Part shown: one piece after another, positions 8,739 to 20,098 of the stretch
Layout: each line of letters starts with the position of its first letter
Numbering within the stretch: position 1 is the first letter of the stretch
From: a bacterium
GTDB taxonomy: Bacteria; Bacillota_I; Bacilli_A; RF39; UBA660
DNA length: 40,071 bases
NCBI GenBank assembly: GCA_030531905.1
Contig: JAUNMG010000011.1
Coordinates: forward strand, 1-40,071
Direction of reading: 5' to 3'
The notes under the pieces: model-generated
Databases searched by the model: none
Told to the model about the DNA's origin: nothing
The model's input: the letters and a program-made list of their open reading frames with translations, nothing else
Translations under genes and position numbers: made by a program

Positions 8739-10808
8739 TTAATTTCCACTCTTTTTAATTATTTCTTCTGCAATGTTTCTTGGAACTTCTTCATAGTGAT
8801 CAAAAATCATAATGAATGTTGCTCTACCTTGAGTATTAGAACGAAGGTTAGTAGCATATCCAAACATTTCAGAAAGTGGAACCATAGCACTTAATTTAAC
8901 AGCATTTCCTTGAGACTCTTGTCCTAGTGGTTTACCACGACGAGCTGTTAAATCACCCATAACATTTCCGAAGTATTCTTCTGGAGTTGTTACATCAACT
9001 TTCATGATTGGTTCAAGAAGTACTGGGTTACATTTGTTCTTAGCTTCTTTTAATGCAAAGCTAGCAGCAATCTTGAATGCCATTTCGTTAGAGTCAACAT
9101 CATGGTAAGAACCATCAAATAATGTTGCCTTAACATCTATCATAGGATATCCTGCAAGTACACCTGTTTGTAATGCTTCTTGTAATCCCTTATCAACAAC
9201 TGGGATGTATTCACGAGGAACAACACCACCAACGATTTCATCAACGAATTCATATCCCTTATCAGGATTTGGTTCGAATTTAACCCAAACATGTCCATAT
9301 TGTCCACGTCCACCTGATTGTTTAATATATTTACCTTCACAATCAGCAGCTTGTTTAATTGTTTCACGATATGCAACTTGTGGTGCTCCAACGTTAGCTT
9401 CAACGTTAAATTCACGTTTCATACGATCAACTAAAACATCTAAGTGTAATTCACCCATACCAGCAATAACAGTTTGACCTGTTTCATGATCTGTGTGAAC
9501 TTTGAAAGTTGGATCTTCTTCAGCAAGCTTTTGTAAAGCTAGAGCCATCTTATCTTGATCAGCTTTTGACTTAGGTTCAACAGCTAATTGAATAACTGGT
9601 TCTGGAACTACTAAACTTTCAAGAATAACTGGTTTCTTTTCATCACATAATGTATCACCAGTAGTAGTATTCTTAAGCCCTACTGCTGCTGCAATATCAC
9701 CTGTGTATACATCAGTAATTTCTTTACGGTTATTAGCATGCATTTGTAGAATACGTCCAATTCTTTCTTTAGTATCTTTTGTAGAGTTTAATACATAACT
9801 ACCACTTGATAAGTGTCCTGAATAAACTCTGAAGAATGTTAAACGTCCAACGAATGGATCAGTCATAACTTTGAATGCTAATGCTGAGAATGGTTCATCA
9901 TCTCTTGGATGTCTTACACATTCATTACCATCTAAATCTGTACCCTTAATTGATGGAATATCAAGTGGACTTGGTAAATAATCAAGTACAGCATCAAGTA
10001 ATAACTTAATACCCATATTTCCTAAAGCAGTACCACACATAACTGGGAAGAATTCTGCTTTTAAAGTTCCTGTACGAATTGCTTTTTTGATCATATCGAT
10101 TGAAACTTCTCCACCATCAAGATATGTCATCATCATTTCATCATCAAATTCAGCAACTGCTTCGATTAACTCAGCACGTTTAGCTTCAGCTATATCTTTT
10201 AAGTCAGCAGGAATTTCAATTTCTTCAGGATTTTCATCTTGTTTACCATCATATTTATAAGCTTTCATTGTAACTAAATCAATAACTCCATTGAATTCTG
10301 ATTCAGCACCAATTGGCCATTCGATTGGTTTAGCATTAACTCCTAAACGTTCATCAATAGTTTTTAAACTGTATTCAAAGTTAGCACCCATCTTATCCAT
10401 TTTATTCGCAAAAATAATACGAGGAACTTTGAATTCAGAAGCTTGTCTCCAAACTGTTTCAGTTTGAGGTTCAACACCAGCTTGAGCATCAATTAAAGCT
10501 ACAGAACCATCAAGTACACGAAGACTACGACTAACTTCAATAGTAAAGTCTACGTGTCCTGGTGTATCGATAATATTTAATCTATAACCCTTCCAATGAG
10601 CTGTTGTAGCGGCAGATGTGATAGTAATACCACGTTCTTGTTCTTGTGCCATCCAATCCATTTGGCTTTCACCATCATGAGTTTCACCAATTTTGTGAGT
10701 GACACCAGTATGAAATAATACACGCTCAGTTGTTGTAGTTTTACCTGCATCAATATGAGCCATGATTCCAATATTTCTTGTCTTTTCTAAAGACGTATCT
10801 CTTGCCAT
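8739..10808 (-). CDS. fusA: Elongation factor G
   Basis: Translocase GTPase, 689 residues. The P-loop AHIDAGKT is at 17-24, then DTPGHVDF and NKMD, domain II, and domains III-V with [16 protein letters not shown], the [11 protein letters not shown] segment of domain IV and a C-terminal [16 protein letters not shown] block. The fusidic-acid region around GELHLD looks ordinary. It sits 15 bp after rpsG in the classic str order and ends before the tuf promoter. The ATG has GGAAAGGAA upstream. This is the canonical translation EF-G by context and full-length match, not a tetracycline-resistance or EF-G2 paralogue. Confidence 0.99.
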   Translation of the reverse strand: MARDTSLEKTRNIGIMAHIDAGKTTTTERVLFHTGVTHKIGETHDGESQMDWMAQEQERGITITSAATTAHWKGYRLNIIDTPGHVDFTIEVSRSLRVLDGSVALIDAQAGVEPQTETVWRQASEFKVPRIIFANKMDKMGANFEYSLKTIDERLGVNAKPIEWPIGAESEFNGVIDLVTMKAYKYDGKQDENPEEIEIPADLKDIAEAKRAELIEAVAEFDDEMMMTYLDGGEVSIDMIKKAIRTGTLKAEFFPVMCGTALGNMGIKLLLDAVLDYLPSPLDIPSIKGTDLDGNECVRHPRDDEPFSALAFKVMTDPFVGRLTFFRVYSGHLSSGSYVLNSTKDTKERIGRILQMHANNRKEITDVYTGDIAAAVGLKNTTTGDTLCDEKKPVILESLVVPEPVIQLAVEPKSKADQDKMALALQKLAEEDPTFKVHTDHETGQTVIAGMGELHLDVLVDRMKREFNVEANVGAPQVAYRETIKQAADCEGKYIKQSGGRGQYGHVWVKFEPNPDKGYEFVDEIVGGVVPREYIPVVDKGLQEALQTGVLAGYPMIDVKATLFDGSYHDVDSNEMAFKIAASFALKEAKNKCNPVLLEPIMKVDVTTPEEYFGNVMGDLTARRGKPLGQESQGNAVKLSAMVPLSEMFGYATNLRSNTQGRATFIMIFDHYEEVPRNIAEEIIKKSGN

Positions 10809-10823
10809 ATTATTATTCCTTTC

Positions 10824-11291
10824 CTACCATCTATAATGTGCGAAAGCCTTGTTAGCTTCAGCCATTCTATGAGTATCTTCACGTTTTTTAACTGCTGCAC
10901 CTGTTCCATTTGATGCATCAATTATTTCATTGGCTAAATTTTCAGCCATTCCCTTACCACCACGTTCACGAGAATATTTAACTAACCATCTTAAAGCTAG
11001 TGCTTGACTTCTTGCTGGTGATACTTCTATAGGTACTTGATAGTTTGATCCACCTACACGGCGAGATTTAACTTCAAGAGCTGGTTTAATATTTTCCATA
11101 GCTTGATTGAATACTTCAAGTGGATCTTTACCAGTCTTTGATTTAATTATTTCAAATGCTTCATATAGTATAGATTGAGCTGTTCCCTTTTTACCATCAA
11201 GCATAATAGTATTAATTAACTTAGTAACTACTTTTGACTTGTATATAGGATCTGGTAAAACATCTCTTTTTACTGCACGTCTCTTACGCAT
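10824..11291 (-). CDS. rpsG: 30S ribosomal protein S7
   Basis: 155-residue primary 16S rRNA-binding protein of the 30S head. It shows [21 protein letters not shown], then [35 protein letters not shown] and the C-terminal [15 protein letters not shown]. The length is that of Bacillus S7. It lies 28 bp after rpsL and 15 bp before fusA. In other bacteria S7 controls this operon by binding the rpsL-rpsG gap. The gap here is too short to argue for that. Confidence 0.98.
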   Translation of the reverse strand: MRKRRAVKRDVLPDPIYKSKVVTKLINTIMLDGKKGTAQSILYEAFEIIKSKTGKDPLEVFNQAMENIKPALEVKSRRVGGSNYQVPIEVSPARSQALALRWLVKYSRERGGKGMAENLANEIIDASNGTGAAVKKREDTHRMAEANKAFAHYRW

Positions 11292-11319
11292 TTAAATTTC
11301 CTCCCTTCACTATTTTATT

Positions 11320-11733
11320 TTAATTCTTTGGTCTTTTAGCTCCGTATTTACTACGTCCTTGTTTACGATCTTTAACTCCAGCTGTATCAAGTGTTCCACG
11401 AACTACATGATAACGAACTCCGATTAAGTCCTTAACACGTCCACCACGGATTAAAACAACACTATGTTCTTGTAAGTTATGTCCAATACCAGGAATATAA
11501 GTATCTACTTCTTTTCCATTAGATAAACGAACACGAGCATATTTACGTAATGCTGAGTTTGGTTTCTTAGGTGTCTTAGTACCAACACGAGTACATACTC
11601 CACGTTTTTGTGGTGATTTTGTATCTGTTGCTTTTTTTCTGATTGTATTTATACCAACACCAAGTACTGGTGCTTTACTCTTTCTTACTTTTTTACCACG
11701 TCTTTTGTGAACTAATTGGTTAATTGTAGGCAT
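11320..11733 (-). CDS. rpsL: 30S ribosomal protein S12 with Ile at the conserved Pro104
   Basis: 137-residue decoding-centre protein. The PNSA loop is intact ([11 protein letters not shown], Lys56), and so are Lys101 and the Asp that can be methylthiolated (RVKD). The next loop reads KDLIGVRYH instead of the near-universal KDLPGVRYH. Residue 104 is Ile (codon ATC at 11424-11422) where E. coli has Pro90 and B. subtilis Pro104. Changes at this proline are known to give streptomycin resistance or dependence. The rest is normal. The ATG has AAAGGAGAG upstream. It is the first gene of the str operon, with a good promoter 90 bp upstream and a stable hairpin in the leader. Confidence 0.97.
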   Translation of the reverse strand: MPTINQLVHKRRGKKVRKSKAPVLGVGINTIRKKATDTKSPQKRGVCTRVGTKTPKKPNSALRKYARVRLSNGKEVDTYIPGIGHNLQEHSVVLIRGGRVKDLIGVRYHVVRGTLDTAGVKDRKQGRSKYGAKRPKN

Positions 11734-11787
11734 AAAATAACTCTCCTTTCTTTACACATATCCAGGTGTATCATATTTCCCTCTAAA

Positions 11788-11819
11788 TAAAACTTTGCTC
11801 GAAAGCAAAGCTTTTTTAT
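11788..11819 (-). terminator. Hairpin in the rpsL leader (terminator or attenuator)
   Basis: Stem GCTTTGCT / AGCAAAGT with a TTCG loop, extended by A-U pairs, followed by TTTATTT on the minus strand. It lies about 10 nt downstream of the predicted rpsL start site, so it could stop read-through from the small gene upstream or attenuate the str operon itself. Confidence 0.65.
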
Positions 11820-11829
11820 CAGCATAGTT

Positions 11830-11858
11830 AATATAACACTATATTATTCCAATGTCAA
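11830..11858 (-). promoter_or_regulatory. Promoter of the str operon
   Basis: -35 TTGACA (11858-11853), 17 bp spacer, -10 TATATT (11835-11830) with extended TGT. It lies directly after the stop codon of the 50-residue gene. Confidence 0.8.
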
Positions 11859-11868
11859 TATTTTATTC

Positions 11869-12021
11869 CTAAATTATATAATTTGTTTCTAATAATGAAT
11901 TAGGGCTATTATCAATTTTATCTTGATGAGCTAATATTGCAACAAGAATAATAAATAAAGATAATATAACTATAAAAGTAATCATTGCTGATAATCCAAA
12001 ACCTTTATTATTTAACTTCAT
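11869..12021 (-). CDS. Small membrane protein with prepilin-like N-terminus
   Basis: A 50-residue gene not recognised as any named family. The start is NNKGFGLSAMITFIVIL, continuing as one long hydrophobic helix to about residue 31, then a short polar tail (HQDKIDNSPNS...). The Lys-Gly-Phe followed by a hydrophobic stretch resembles type IV prepilin/pseudopilin processing sites, but the usual Glu at +5 is missing. The ATG at 12021 has GGAG 9 nt upstream; an in-frame ATG at 12030 abuts that site. It has its own promoter (TTTACA-17-TATAAT) after the rpoC terminator, which supports a real gene. It sits where B. subtilis has the L7Ae-like ybxF, to which it shows no likeness. Confidence 0.6.
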   Translation of the reverse strand: MKLNNKGFGLSAMITFIVILSLFIILVAILAHQDKIDNSPNSLLETNYII

Positions 12022-12040
12022 AGCATTCATCTCCATAAAA

Positions 12041-12069
12041 ATTATATGTTATTTAAATTATTTTGTAAA
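12041..12069 (-). promoter_or_regulatory. Promoter of the 50-residue gene
   Basis: -35 TTTACA (12069-12064), 17 bp spacer, -10 TATAAT (12046-12041). The predicted start is only about 13 nt before the ATG at 12021, leaving a minimal leader with GGAG. Confidence 0.7.
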
Positions 12070-12097
12070 GAAAAAGAATAGGCAATATAGCCTATTC
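12066..12097 (-). terminator. Terminator of rpoB-rpoC
   Basis: Perfect 8-bp stem GAATAGGC/GCCTATTC, 6-nt loop, tail TTTTTCTTT. It overlaps the rpoC stop codon, and its U-tract overlaps the -35 box of the next promoter. Confidence 0.88.
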
Positions 12098-15000
12098 CAT
12101 AAATTGATCTTCTAATTTGTCTAATGGTTCTTCATCAACAAATTCTTGTTCTAGGTCATAAGAAACATTTGAATATCTCTTACTACCAGTACCAGCAGGG
12201 ATTAATTTACCAATGATTACATTTTCTTTTAATCCTTCTAAGTGATCAACTTTACCCTTAATAGCTGCATCAGTTAAGATTCTTGTTGTCTCTTGGAATG
12301 ATGCTGCTGAAAGGAATGAATCAGTTTCAAGTGAAGCTTTTGTAATACCAAGTAATACTGGTTTACCAACAGCTGGTTTTTTACCTTTGATGATAACATC
12401 TTTGTTTTCATCTGTGAATTCACGGAAGTTAACAAGACTACCAGGTAAGAATTTAGTATCTCCTGATTCAACAATACGTATTTTAGAAATCATTCTACGT
12501 GCAATTACTTCAATATGTTTATCAGAAATATCAACACCTTGAGAACGATATGTGTATTGAACTTCTTTTAAGATATATTGTTGAGTTGTAATTGGATCAG
12601 TAACAGCAAGTAATTCTTTGGGACTAATAGCTCCTTCAGTAAGTTTTTGTCCACAAACAACTTCGTCACCTTTCTCAACACATAGTTTAGAACCATAATT
12701 TGTTACATGTTCTTTAGTTTCTAATTTATTAGTAATACTAATCTTGTATTTACCATGTTCTTCTTTAATCTTAGTAATTTTACCATCGATTTCAGCAATT
12801 GTAGCTTTAGCTTTTGGATTTCTAGCTTCAAATAATTCTTGAACACGAGGAAGACCTTGAGTGATATCAGCATCACCACCATGAGCAACTCCTCCTGAGT
12901 GGAATGTACGCATTGTAAGCTGAGTACCAGGTTCACCAATTGATTGAGCAGCCATAACTCCGACAGCTTCACCAATTTCAACTAAGTTACCTGTAGCTAA
13001 GTTACGTCCATAACATTTTTGACATAATCCATTAGCAGTACCACAAGTTAAGATTGTACGAATTTCTACTTCTTTAATTCCAGCTTCAACTATCTTATCA
13101 GCGATTGATTCTGTAATCATTTCTAGACGTTCAACAAGTACTTTCTTAGTATTAGGATCAATAACCTTCTTGTTAGCAAAACGTCCAACAATTCTATCTC
13201 TTAAGCTTTCAATAACAGCTCCTGTTTTTTCATTAATGAAATCACTAACAACAACACCTTGGTCAGTACCACAATCAGCTTCTCTAATAATCATATCTTG
13301 AGAAACATCAACTAAACGTCTTGTTAGATATCCAGAGTCTGCAGTCTTTAATGCTGTATCAGCACTACCTTTTCTAGCACCATGTGTAGATAAGAAGAAT
13401 TCTGCAACTGAGAGTCCTTCAATAAAGTTTGAAAGAATTGGAATTTCAACTGGAGTACCATCTGGTTTAGCCATAATACCACGCATACCAGCAACCTGAG
13501 TAAAGTTTGAAATGTTACCACGAGCTTTAGAGTTCATCATGATGAAGATTGGGTTATCTATATCTGTTTGAGAAATCTCTTCAAGTTCAGCTTTAACTTG
13601 GTCTGTTGCTCCATTCCATGTATCAATAACTTTAGTAAATCTTTCTTCTTCTGTTATTAAACCACGTTTATATTGTTTATTAATCTTTTCAACTACTTTA
13701 CGTGCTTCTTCAACGATTTCTGGTTTCTTTTGACTTGCTTCGATATCACTCATACTAACTGTAATACCAGCTATAGTTGAATAATAGAAACCTAAGTCTT
13801 TTAACTTATCAAGCATTTCAGAAGTTTCAGTAGTTTTATAACGTTTAAATACTTGAGCAATTATCTTTTCAAGTGTACCTTTAGCAAAAGGTTTTACTAA
13901 TGGCATAGCAGCAATTGCTTCTTTAATATTTGTACCTTTTTCAAGGAAATATTTATTAGGAGTAATACTTTGAATATTAGTATCAGTTGGTTCATTAACA
14001 TATGCAAATGAATCAGGTAAAATTTCATTAAACTTGATTTTACCAACTGTAGTAACTAAGTATTTTCCTTTTTGTTCATCTGTAAATAATTTATGTTTAA
14101 ATGAATCTACAGGAAGAGCAATACGAGTATGTAAAGTAATTTCTTTACGTTCATAAGCCATTAAAGCTTCATTTTCGTTTTTGAATACTCTACCTTCACC
14201 ATCTTCTCCTGCTTTTTCCATTGTGATATAGTAGTTACCTAAAACCATATCTTGTGATGGAGTAACAATTGGATCTCCACTCTTTGGATGAAGGATATTA
14301 TTAGAACCAAGCATTAATAATCTTGCTTCTGCTTGAGCTTCTTCAGAAAGTGGTACGTGAACAGCCATCTGGTCACCATCGAAGTCAGCGTTGAATGCTG
14401 GACAAACTAATGGGTGAAGTCTGATTGCCTTACCACCAACTAATACTGGCTCGAATGCTTGAATACCAAGTCTATGTAATGTAGGAGCACGGTTAAGTAA
14501 AACTGGATGTTCTTTAATAACTTCTTCTACTATATCCCATACAACTGGATCTTGATTTTCAATTAATCTCTTAGCTGCTTTAATGTTGTGAGCAATATCT
14601 TTTGAAACTAAACCATGAATAACATGTGGTTTAAATAGTTCTAGAGCCATTTCTTTTGGAATACCACATTGATACATCTTTAAACTTGGTCCAACAACGA
14701 TAACTGAACGACCAGAGTAGTCAACACGTTTTCCAAGTAAGTTTTGACGGAAACGTCCTTGTTTACCTTTTAACATACTAGAAAGTGATTTTAAAGGTCT
14801 ATTTCCAGCACCTGTAACACTTCTACCACGTCTACCATTATCGAATAATGCATCTACAGCTTCTTGTAACATACGTTTTTCATTTTGAATAATGATACCA
14901 GGAGCTCCTAAATCAATTAATTTCTTTAAACGATTATTACGGTTAATAACACGTCTATATAAATCATTTAAATCTGATGTTGCAAATCTACCACCATCTA

Positions 15001-15730
15001 ATTGAATCATTGGACGAATATCTGGAGGAATAACTGGAATTACATCTAAAATCATCCATTCAGGTTTTTGTCCTGATTCATAGAATGCTGCTAAAACATC
15101 TAATCTCTTTAATAATCTTGTTCTTTTTTGTCCTTGTGCTGTTTCTAATTCTTTAGTAATTTCATCAATTTCTTTCTTTAAGTCTACTTTCTTTAAAAGT
15201 TCCTTAATTGCTTCAGCACCCATACCAACTTTAAATCCAGTACCATATTTTTCATAATATGCACGGTACTCTTTTTCTGATAAAGTTTGCTTATTTTCTA
15301 AAGGAGCATTTCCTTTATCGATTACTACATAACTAACAAAGTATAATACTTCCTCTAGGTCTCTTGGACTCATATCAAGAACTAATCCCATACGAGAAGG
15401 AACACCTTTAAAGAACCAAATATGAGAAACAGGAGAAGCAAGTTCGATATGTCCCATACGTTCACGACGAACCTTGCTACGAGTTACCTCTACTCCACAA
15501 CGATCACATACTATATTTTTATAACGTACTCTTTTATATTTTCCACATGCACATTCAAAATCTTTAGTTGGTCCAAAGATTTTTTCACAATACAAACCAT
15601 CACGTTCTGGACGTAGAGTACGATAGTTAATTGTTTCTGGTTTTTTTACTTCTCCATAAGACCATTCACGAATTTTATCAGAAGAAGCAATACCAATTTT
15701 TAATGCCTCAAACTTATTTACTTCTATCAT
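12092..15730 (-). CDS. rpoC: RNA polymerase subunit beta'
   Basis: 1212-residue catalytic subunit of RNA polymerase. The N-terminal zinc ribbon has Cys60, Cys62, Cys75 and Cys78. The active-site NADFDGDQM is at 447-455. The bridge helix/trigger-loop region includes [20 protein letters not shown]. The second zinc site uses the Cys in [10 protein letters not shown] with Cys896, Cys903 and Cys906. The length is that of Firmicutes RpoC, with no lineage insert. The start codon shares one base with the rpoB stop (TAATG), so translation is coupled. The gene ends at a strong terminator. Confidence 0.99.
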   Translation of the reverse strand: MIEVNKFEALKIGIASSDKIREWSYGEVKKPETINYRTLRPERDGLYCEKIFGPTKDFECACGKYKRVRYKNIVCDRCGVEVTRSKVRRERMGHIELASPVSHIWFFKGVPSRMGLVLDMSPRDLEEVLYFVSYVVIDKGNAPLENKQTLSEKEYRAYYEKYGTGFKVGMGAEAIKELLKKVDLKKEIDEITKELETAQGQKRTRLLKRLDVLAAFYESGQKPEWMILDVIPVIPPDIRPMIQLDGGRFATSDLNDLYRRVINRNNRLKKLIDLGAPGIIIQNEKRMLQEAVDALFDNGRRGRSVTGAGNRPLKSLSSMLKGKQGRFRQNLLGKRVDYSGRSVIVVGPSLKMYQCGIPKEMALELFKPHVIHGLVSKDIAHNIKAAKRLIENQDPVVWDIVEEVIKEHPVLLNRAPTLHRLGIQAFEPVLVGGKAIRLHPLVCPAFNADFDGDQMAVHVPLSEEAQAEARLLMLGSNNILHPKSGDPIVTPSQDMVLGNYYITMEKAGEDGEGRVFKNENEALMAYERKEITLHTRIALPVDSFKHKLFTDEQKGKYLVTTVGKIKFNEILPDSFAYVNEPTDTNIQSITPNKYFLEKGTNIKEAIAAMPLVKPFAKGTLEKIIAQVFKRYKTTETSEMLDKLKDLGFYYSTIAGITVSMSDIEASQKKPEIVEEARKVVEKINKQYKRGLITEEERFTKVIDTWNGATDQVKAELEEISQTDIDNPIFIMMNSKARGNISNFTQVAGMRGIMAKPDGTPVEIPILSNFIEGLSVAEFFLSTHGARKGSADTALKTADSGYLTRRLVDVSQDMIIREADCGTDQGVVVSDFINEKTGAVIESLRDRIVGRFANKKVIDPNTKKVLVERLEMITESIADKIVEAGIKEVEIRTILTCGTANGLCQKCYGRNLATGNLVEIGEAVGVMAAQSIGEPGTQLTMRTFHSGGVAHGGDADITQGLPRVQELFEARNPKAKATIAEIDGKITKIKEEHGKYKISITNKLETKEHVTNYGSKLCVEKGDEVVCGQKLTEGAISPKELLAVTDPITTQQYILKEVQYTYRSQGVDISDKHIEVIARRMISKIRIVESGDTKFLPGSLVNFREFTDENKDVIIKGKKPAVGKPVLLGITKASLETDSFLSAASFQETTRILTDAAIKGKVDHLEGLKENVIIGKLIPAGTGSKRYSNVSYDLEQEFVDEEPLDKLEDQFME

Positions 15731-18700
15731 TAAAGATCAGCTCCTTCCTCTTCTTCTATTTCAATTTCGTCTTCATCGAAATCGTAGTCTTCTTCTTCAT
15801 CTTCTGTTTCTTCTTCATCGTATGATTCATCAGTTTTATCTTCACTAACAGGAAGTACTGGTGTATCAACTATTTCTGAAACAGGATTAGTATCTTCTTT
15901 TTCTTCATCCTCTTCTATTTCTTTTAATCCTAGGTTTTCACCCTTATCATTGATTATTGAAATATCAAGTCCTAATGCTTGGAATTCTTTCATCAATACT
16001 CTGAATGATTCTGGAACACCAGCTTGATTTATTTGTTGACCCTTAACAATTGATTCATAAACTTTAACACGGCCAACTACGTCATCTGATTTAACAGTAA
16101 GAATTTCTTGTAATGTATGAGCTGCACCATATGCATATAATGCCCAAACTTCCATTTCACCAAATCTTTGACCACCAAATTGAGCTTTACCACCAAGTGG
16201 TTGTTGAGTAACTAATGAGTATGGTCCTGTAGATCTAGCATGTAATTTATCATCTACCATGTGGTGTAGTTTAATCATGTACATAACACCGACAGATATA
16301 CGGTTATCAAAAGCTTCACCAGTACGTCCATTGTATAATACAGTTTTTCCATCTTCGTCCATTCCAGCTTCTTTCATCATTGCTTGAATATCAGAAATCT
16401 TTGCTCCATCGAATACTGGAGTTGCAATATGAACACCAAGTTTCTTAGCAGCCATACCCATATGTAACTCAAGGATTTGTCCAAGATTCATACGAGAAGG
16501 AACACCTTGTGGATTTAACATAATATCTACTGGAGTACCATCTGGTAAGTATGGCATATCTTCTTGTGGAAGAATAAGTGAAATAACACCTTTGTTACCA
16601 TGACGTCCAGACATCTTATCTCCAACTTGAATCTTACGTTTTTGAATAATATATACACGAATTACTTTAGAAACACCTGCAGGTAATTCATCATTATCTT
16701 TACGAGAATAAATCTTGATATCATGAACAATACCATCACCACCATGTGGAACACGTAATGATGTATCACGAACTTCACGAGTTTTTTCTCCAAAGATTGC
16801 ATGTAATAATTTTTCTTCTGAAGTTAATTCAGCCATTCCCTTTGGAGTAACTTTACCAACTAGGATATCTCCTTCTTTAACTTCAGTACCAATAGTAATA
16901 ATACCATTTTCATCAAGATTCTTTCTTGCCTCTTCACTAACATTAGGAATATCTCTTGTTATTTCTTCAGGTCCTAACTTAGTTTCACGACATTGCATTT
17001 CATAATCTTCTAAGTGTAGAGATGTTAATTTATCATCTTTAACTAAATTTTCATTTAAGATAACAGCATCTTCATAGTTATAACCATTAAATGTCATGAA
17101 TGCTACTACCATATTTTTACCTAAAGCAAGTTCTCCCTTATCTGTTGAGTTACCATCAGCAAGGATTGTTTCACCAGCTTTAACTTTATCTCCAACTTTA
17201 ACAATTGGTCTTTGATGATTACAAATACCAGCATTTGCAAGTTCAAAGTTTGCTAAATAATATGTATCTTTACCTTTAGCATTTTTAACTATAATTTTCT
17301 TAGCATCAGCATATTCAACAACACCATCAGCCTTAGCAACAATACATACTCCTGAATCTTTAGCAGCTATATGTTCAACACCAGTTCCAACAAATGGAGC
17401 TTCTGTTTTGATTAAAGGCATAGCTTGACGTTGCATGTTTGCACCCATCAAAGCACGAGTAGCATCATCGTGTTCCAAGAATGGAATACAACTTGTTGTT
17501 ACTGATACAACTTGTTGTGGAGATACATCAATATAATCAACTTGTTCTGGTTTTGCTAAAATATTTTCTCCACGAAGTCTAGCATTAACTTGTTCATCAG
17601 TAATAATATTATCTTCGTTTGTTCCTACAGTTGATTGAGAAATAATGTAATCTGCTTCTTCATCAGCAGTTAAATATTCTACTGTATCTGTAATTTTACA
17701 ATTTTCTACTTTACGGTATGGAGTCATAATAAATCCATAATCATCAATCTTAGCATAACTTGCTAATGATGTAATAAGTCCGATATTTGGACCTTCTGGA
17801 GATTCAATAGGACAAATTCTACCATAGTGTGATGTATTAACGTCACGTACTTCAACACCTGCTCTATCACGAGAAAGTCCACCAGGTCCTAAAGCTGATA
17901 AACGACGTTTATTAGTAAGTTCTGCAATTGGGTTAGTTTGATCCATGAATTGTGATAATTGTGAAGAACCAAAGAACTCTTTCATAGCAGCAGTTACTGG
18001 TCTAATATTGATTAATGTCTTAGGAGTAACTTCTTCCATTTCTTGAGTAGTCATTCTTTCACGAATAACACGTTCCATACGAGATACACCAATTCTAAAT
18101 TGATTTTGTAATAATTCACCCACTTGACGAATACGTCTGTTAGCAAGGTGATCAATTTCATCAAAATTACCAACACCATGTAATAGGTTTAAATAGTAAG
18201 AGATTGATGCATATACATCTGAAATAGTTAAACGTTTTTCATCGATTGTTTGATCATTACCAATTACAATAATCTTTTTCTTCTTATCAGATGGATCAAC
18301 AATCTTAATCTCTTGAACTTTATTATATGTATCTAATTCTTCATTTACTTTAGCTTCAACTACACCATAGCCGTTAGCAAATAATTCTTTATTCTCTTCT
18401 AGAATTGCTTTTGTAAATACTGTTCCTTTTTCTAAAACAGTTTTTCCATCTACAATAATATCTTCTGCTAATGTTTGACCTAAAAGTCTATCTGTAACAT
18501 TTAATTTACGATTAAATTTATAACGACCTACACGAGCTAAATCATATCTAAATTCATCAAAGAATCTAGTAATAATTTGGTTTTTAGATGAATCAAGAGT
18601 AGCAGGTTCACCTGGTCTTAATTTTTCATAAATTTCAATTAAAGCTTCATCTGTATTTTTAGTAGAATCTTTAGCTATAGTATTTTTTAAGTAATCATCT

Positions 18701-19338
18701 TCTCCAAACATGTTGAAAATTTCTTCATCACTAGATAAACCGAATGCTCTAAGTAATGTAGTTAATGTTACTTTTCTTGTACGGTCAATTCTAACATATA
18801 AAACATCTCTAGCATCTGCTTCGAATTCTAGCCATGTTCCACGTGTTGGAATTATTTGAGAAGTTATTAATTCACGTCCGTTTTTATCTATTTCATGATT
18901 GAAATAAACACTTGGAGAACGAACAAGTTGAGAAACGATAACACGTTCTGCACCATTAATAACAAATGTTCCACTATCAGTCATCATAGGCATATCACCC
19001 ATAAAGATTTCTTGTTCTTTTACTTCACCTGTTTCACGATTAAATAAACGAACTTCTACCTTTAAAGGAGCAGAATAAGTAGTCTCTCTGTCTTTACTTT
19101 CTTTAATAGAGTATCTTGGTTCATCAAAATGATAATCTCCGAATTCAAGCGATAAAGTTCCAGAGAAATTTTCTACTGGAAATAAATCTTCAAATACTTC
19201 TTTTATACCTGTTTCAATAAACCAATTGTATGATTTTTTTTGAATCTCTAATAGATCTTTTAATTCATACGTATTTCTTATTTTTGAGAAATTTCTTCTT
19301 TCTCGGTGGTCACCACATTTAACAATCTTATATGACAC
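15730..19338 (-). CDS. rpoB: RNA polymerase subunit beta, Asn at rifampicin position 526
   Basis: 1202-residue catalytic subunit. The start is GTG at 19338, set by GGGGTGA 5 nt upstream; longer in-frame starts lack a site. The rifampicin pocket reads [20 protein letters not shown] then [11 protein letters not shown]. Residue 476 (codon AAT at 17913-17911) is Asn where E. coli has His526 and B. subtilis His482. This state is linked to natural rifampicin insensitivity in Mollicutes such as Spiroplasma. The other pocket residues look standard. The C-terminus ends in a long acidic tail (last about 65 residues, coordinates 15733-15930). It has a promoter in the 100-bp gap after the methyltransferase and is fused by a TAATG overlap to rpoC. 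Confidence 0.99.
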   Translation of the reverse strand: MSYKIVKCGDHRERRNFSKIRNTYELKDLLEIQKKSYNWFIETGIKEVFEDLFPVENFSGTLSLEFGDYHFDEPRYSIKESKDRETTYSAPLKVEVRLFNRETGEVKEQEIFMGDMPMMTDSGTFVINGAERVIVSQLVRSPSVYFNHEIDKNGRELITSQIIPTRGTWLEFEADARDVLYVRIDRTRKVTLTTLLRAFGLSSDEEIFNMFGEDDYLKNTIAKDSTKNTDEALIEIYEKLRPGEPATLDSSKNQIITRFFDEFRYDLARVGRYKFNRKLNVTDRLLGQTLAEDIIVDGKTVLEKGTVFTKAILEENKELFANGYGVVEAKVNEELDTYNKVQEIKIVDPSDKKKKIIVIGNDQTIDEKRLTISDVYASISYYLNLLHGVGNFDEIDHLANRRIRQVGELLQNQFRIGVSRMERVIRERMTTQEMEEVTPKTLINIRPVTAAMKEFFGSSQLSQFMDQTNPIAELTNKRRLSALGPGGLSRDRAGVEVRDVNTSHYGRICPIESPEGPNIGLITSLASYAKIDDYGFIMTPYRKVENCKITDTVEYLTADEEADYIISQSTVGTNEDNIITDEQVNARLRGENILAKPEQVDYIDVSPQQVVSVTTSCIPFLEHDDATRALMGANMQRQAMPLIKTEAPFVGTGVEHIAAKDSGVCIVAKADGVVEYADAKKIIVKNAKGKDTYYLANFELANAGICNHQRPIVKVGDKVKAGETILADGNSTDKGELALGKNMVVAFMTFNGYNYEDAVILNENLVKDDKLTSLHLEDYEMQCRETKLGPEEITRDIPNVSEEARKNLDENGIITIGTEVKEGDILVGKVTPKGMAELTSEEKLLHAIFGEKTREVRDTSLRVPHGGDGIVHDIKIYSRKDNDELPAGVSKVIRVYIIQKRKIQVGDKMSGRHGNKGVISLILPQEDMPYLPDGTPVDIMLNPQGVPSRMNLGQILELHMGMAAKKLGVHIATPVFDGAKISDIQAMMKEAGMDEDGKTVLYNGRTGEAFDNRISVGVMYMIKLHHMVDDKLHARSTGPYSLVTQQPLGGKAQFGGQRFGEMEVWALYAYGAAHTLQEILTVKSDDVVGRVKVYESIVKGQQINQAGVPESFRVLMKEFQALGLDISIINDKGENLGLKEIEEDEEKEDTNPVSEIVDTPVLPVSEDKTDESYDEEETEDEEEDYDFDEDEIEIEEEEGADL

Positions 19339-19409
19339 TTTTTTCACCCCAAACAATAATATTTTTAAAGAACAAAATCGCATTAAAAATAACACGCTGC
19401 CAATTTATA

Positions 19410-19438
19410 TTAATAACACAAATAAATAAACAAGTCAA
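19410..19438 (-). promoter_or_regulatory. Promoter of rpoB-rpoC
   Basis: -35 TTGACT (19438-19433), 17 bp spacer, -10 TATTAA (19415-19410) with extended TGT. The -35 directly abuts the methyltransferase stop codon. It gives a leader of about 65 nt before the GTG start. Confidence 0.65.
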
Positions 19439-20023
19439 CTAAATTGTACACTTTAATACGAAAAAGCCTTTTTTCTTTTCTAATATCTCAACATTATACT
19501 CTTTCTCTAAGTCGGATATTATCGATTTAGCACCTTGTTCTTTTCTTATCACTAAGAAAAGGTTACCATCTTGTTCTAAATACTTTTTTGCACTCATTAA
19601 AATTTCATAAACAATTTTTTTACCAGCACGTATTGGAGGATTAGTAATAATCGTATTATATTTAGAAGTAATATTTTGATAACAATTACTTTCAAATATA
19701 TTAATATTACTACAACCATTTTCTTTAGCATTGCGTCTTGCTAAATGCATCGCTCTTAAATTAACATCAACCATATCAATGTCATGATTAGTTAATTTAT
19801 TGATAATAATTCCAATAGTACCATAACCACAACCCATATCTAAGACCTTCGCTCCAACTTCATCAAGCGGGATGGATTCAAGAAGAAGTCTACTGCCAAA
19901 GTCTAAACCATCTTTAGAAAACACTCCATTATCAGTTAAAAAGGTAAATTTATGTCCCTTAACAACACAAAATGTACTTTTAACATTACTAGGTAAATTT
20001 TCATTTGTAAAATATTGTCCCAT
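19439..20023 (-). CDS. RsmC/YbxB-type class I methyltransferase
   Basis: 194-residue SAM-dependent methyltransferase of the small RsmC-like family, predicted to methylate a guanine N2 in 16S rRNA. The SAM-binding motif LDMGCGYGTIGI is at 61-72. The catalytic NPP motif is at 128-130 (TNPPIRAGK), typical of base N-methyltransferases. It is single-domain, as in Firmicutes (about 200 aa), unlike the two-domain E. coli RsmC. The ATG has GGAGAG upstream. The place between rplL and rpoB is that of B. subtilis ybxB. A terminator hairpin sits in its short leader. The substrate is inferred from family and context. Confidence 0.88.
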   Translation of the reverse strand: MGQYFTNENLPSNVKSTFCVVKGHKFTFLTDNGVFSKDGLDFGSRLLLESIPLDEVGAKVLDMGCGYGTIGIIINKLTNHDIDMVDVNLRAMHLARRNAKENGCSNINIFESNCYQNITSKYNTIITNPPIRAGKKIVYEILMSAKKYLEQDGNLFLVIRKEQGAKSIISDLEKEYNVEILEKKKGFFVLKCTI

Positions 20024-20043
20024 AAATTATTCTCTCCAAAATG

Positions 20044-20087
20044 CAAAAAAGAAGAGACAACTTTTAATTTTTTATATGTTGTCTCCT
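20044..20087 (-). terminator. Terminator-like hairpin in the rsmC-like leader
   Basis: Perfect 8-bp stem GAGACAAC/GTTGTCTC, a 16-nt AU-rich loop, then CTTCTTTTTTG on the minus strand. It ends 20 nt before the methyltransferase ATG and lies downstream of that gene's own promoter, so it can only act as an attenuator for it. Confidence 0.65.
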
Positions 20088-20098
20088 TTCGTAAACAT

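Noticed and set aside
11756-11774. Inverted repeat TACAC...GTGTA before rpsL as an S7 operator
   Set aside because: Only 5 bp with an 8-nt loop in AT-rich DNA and no likeness to known S7 sites.
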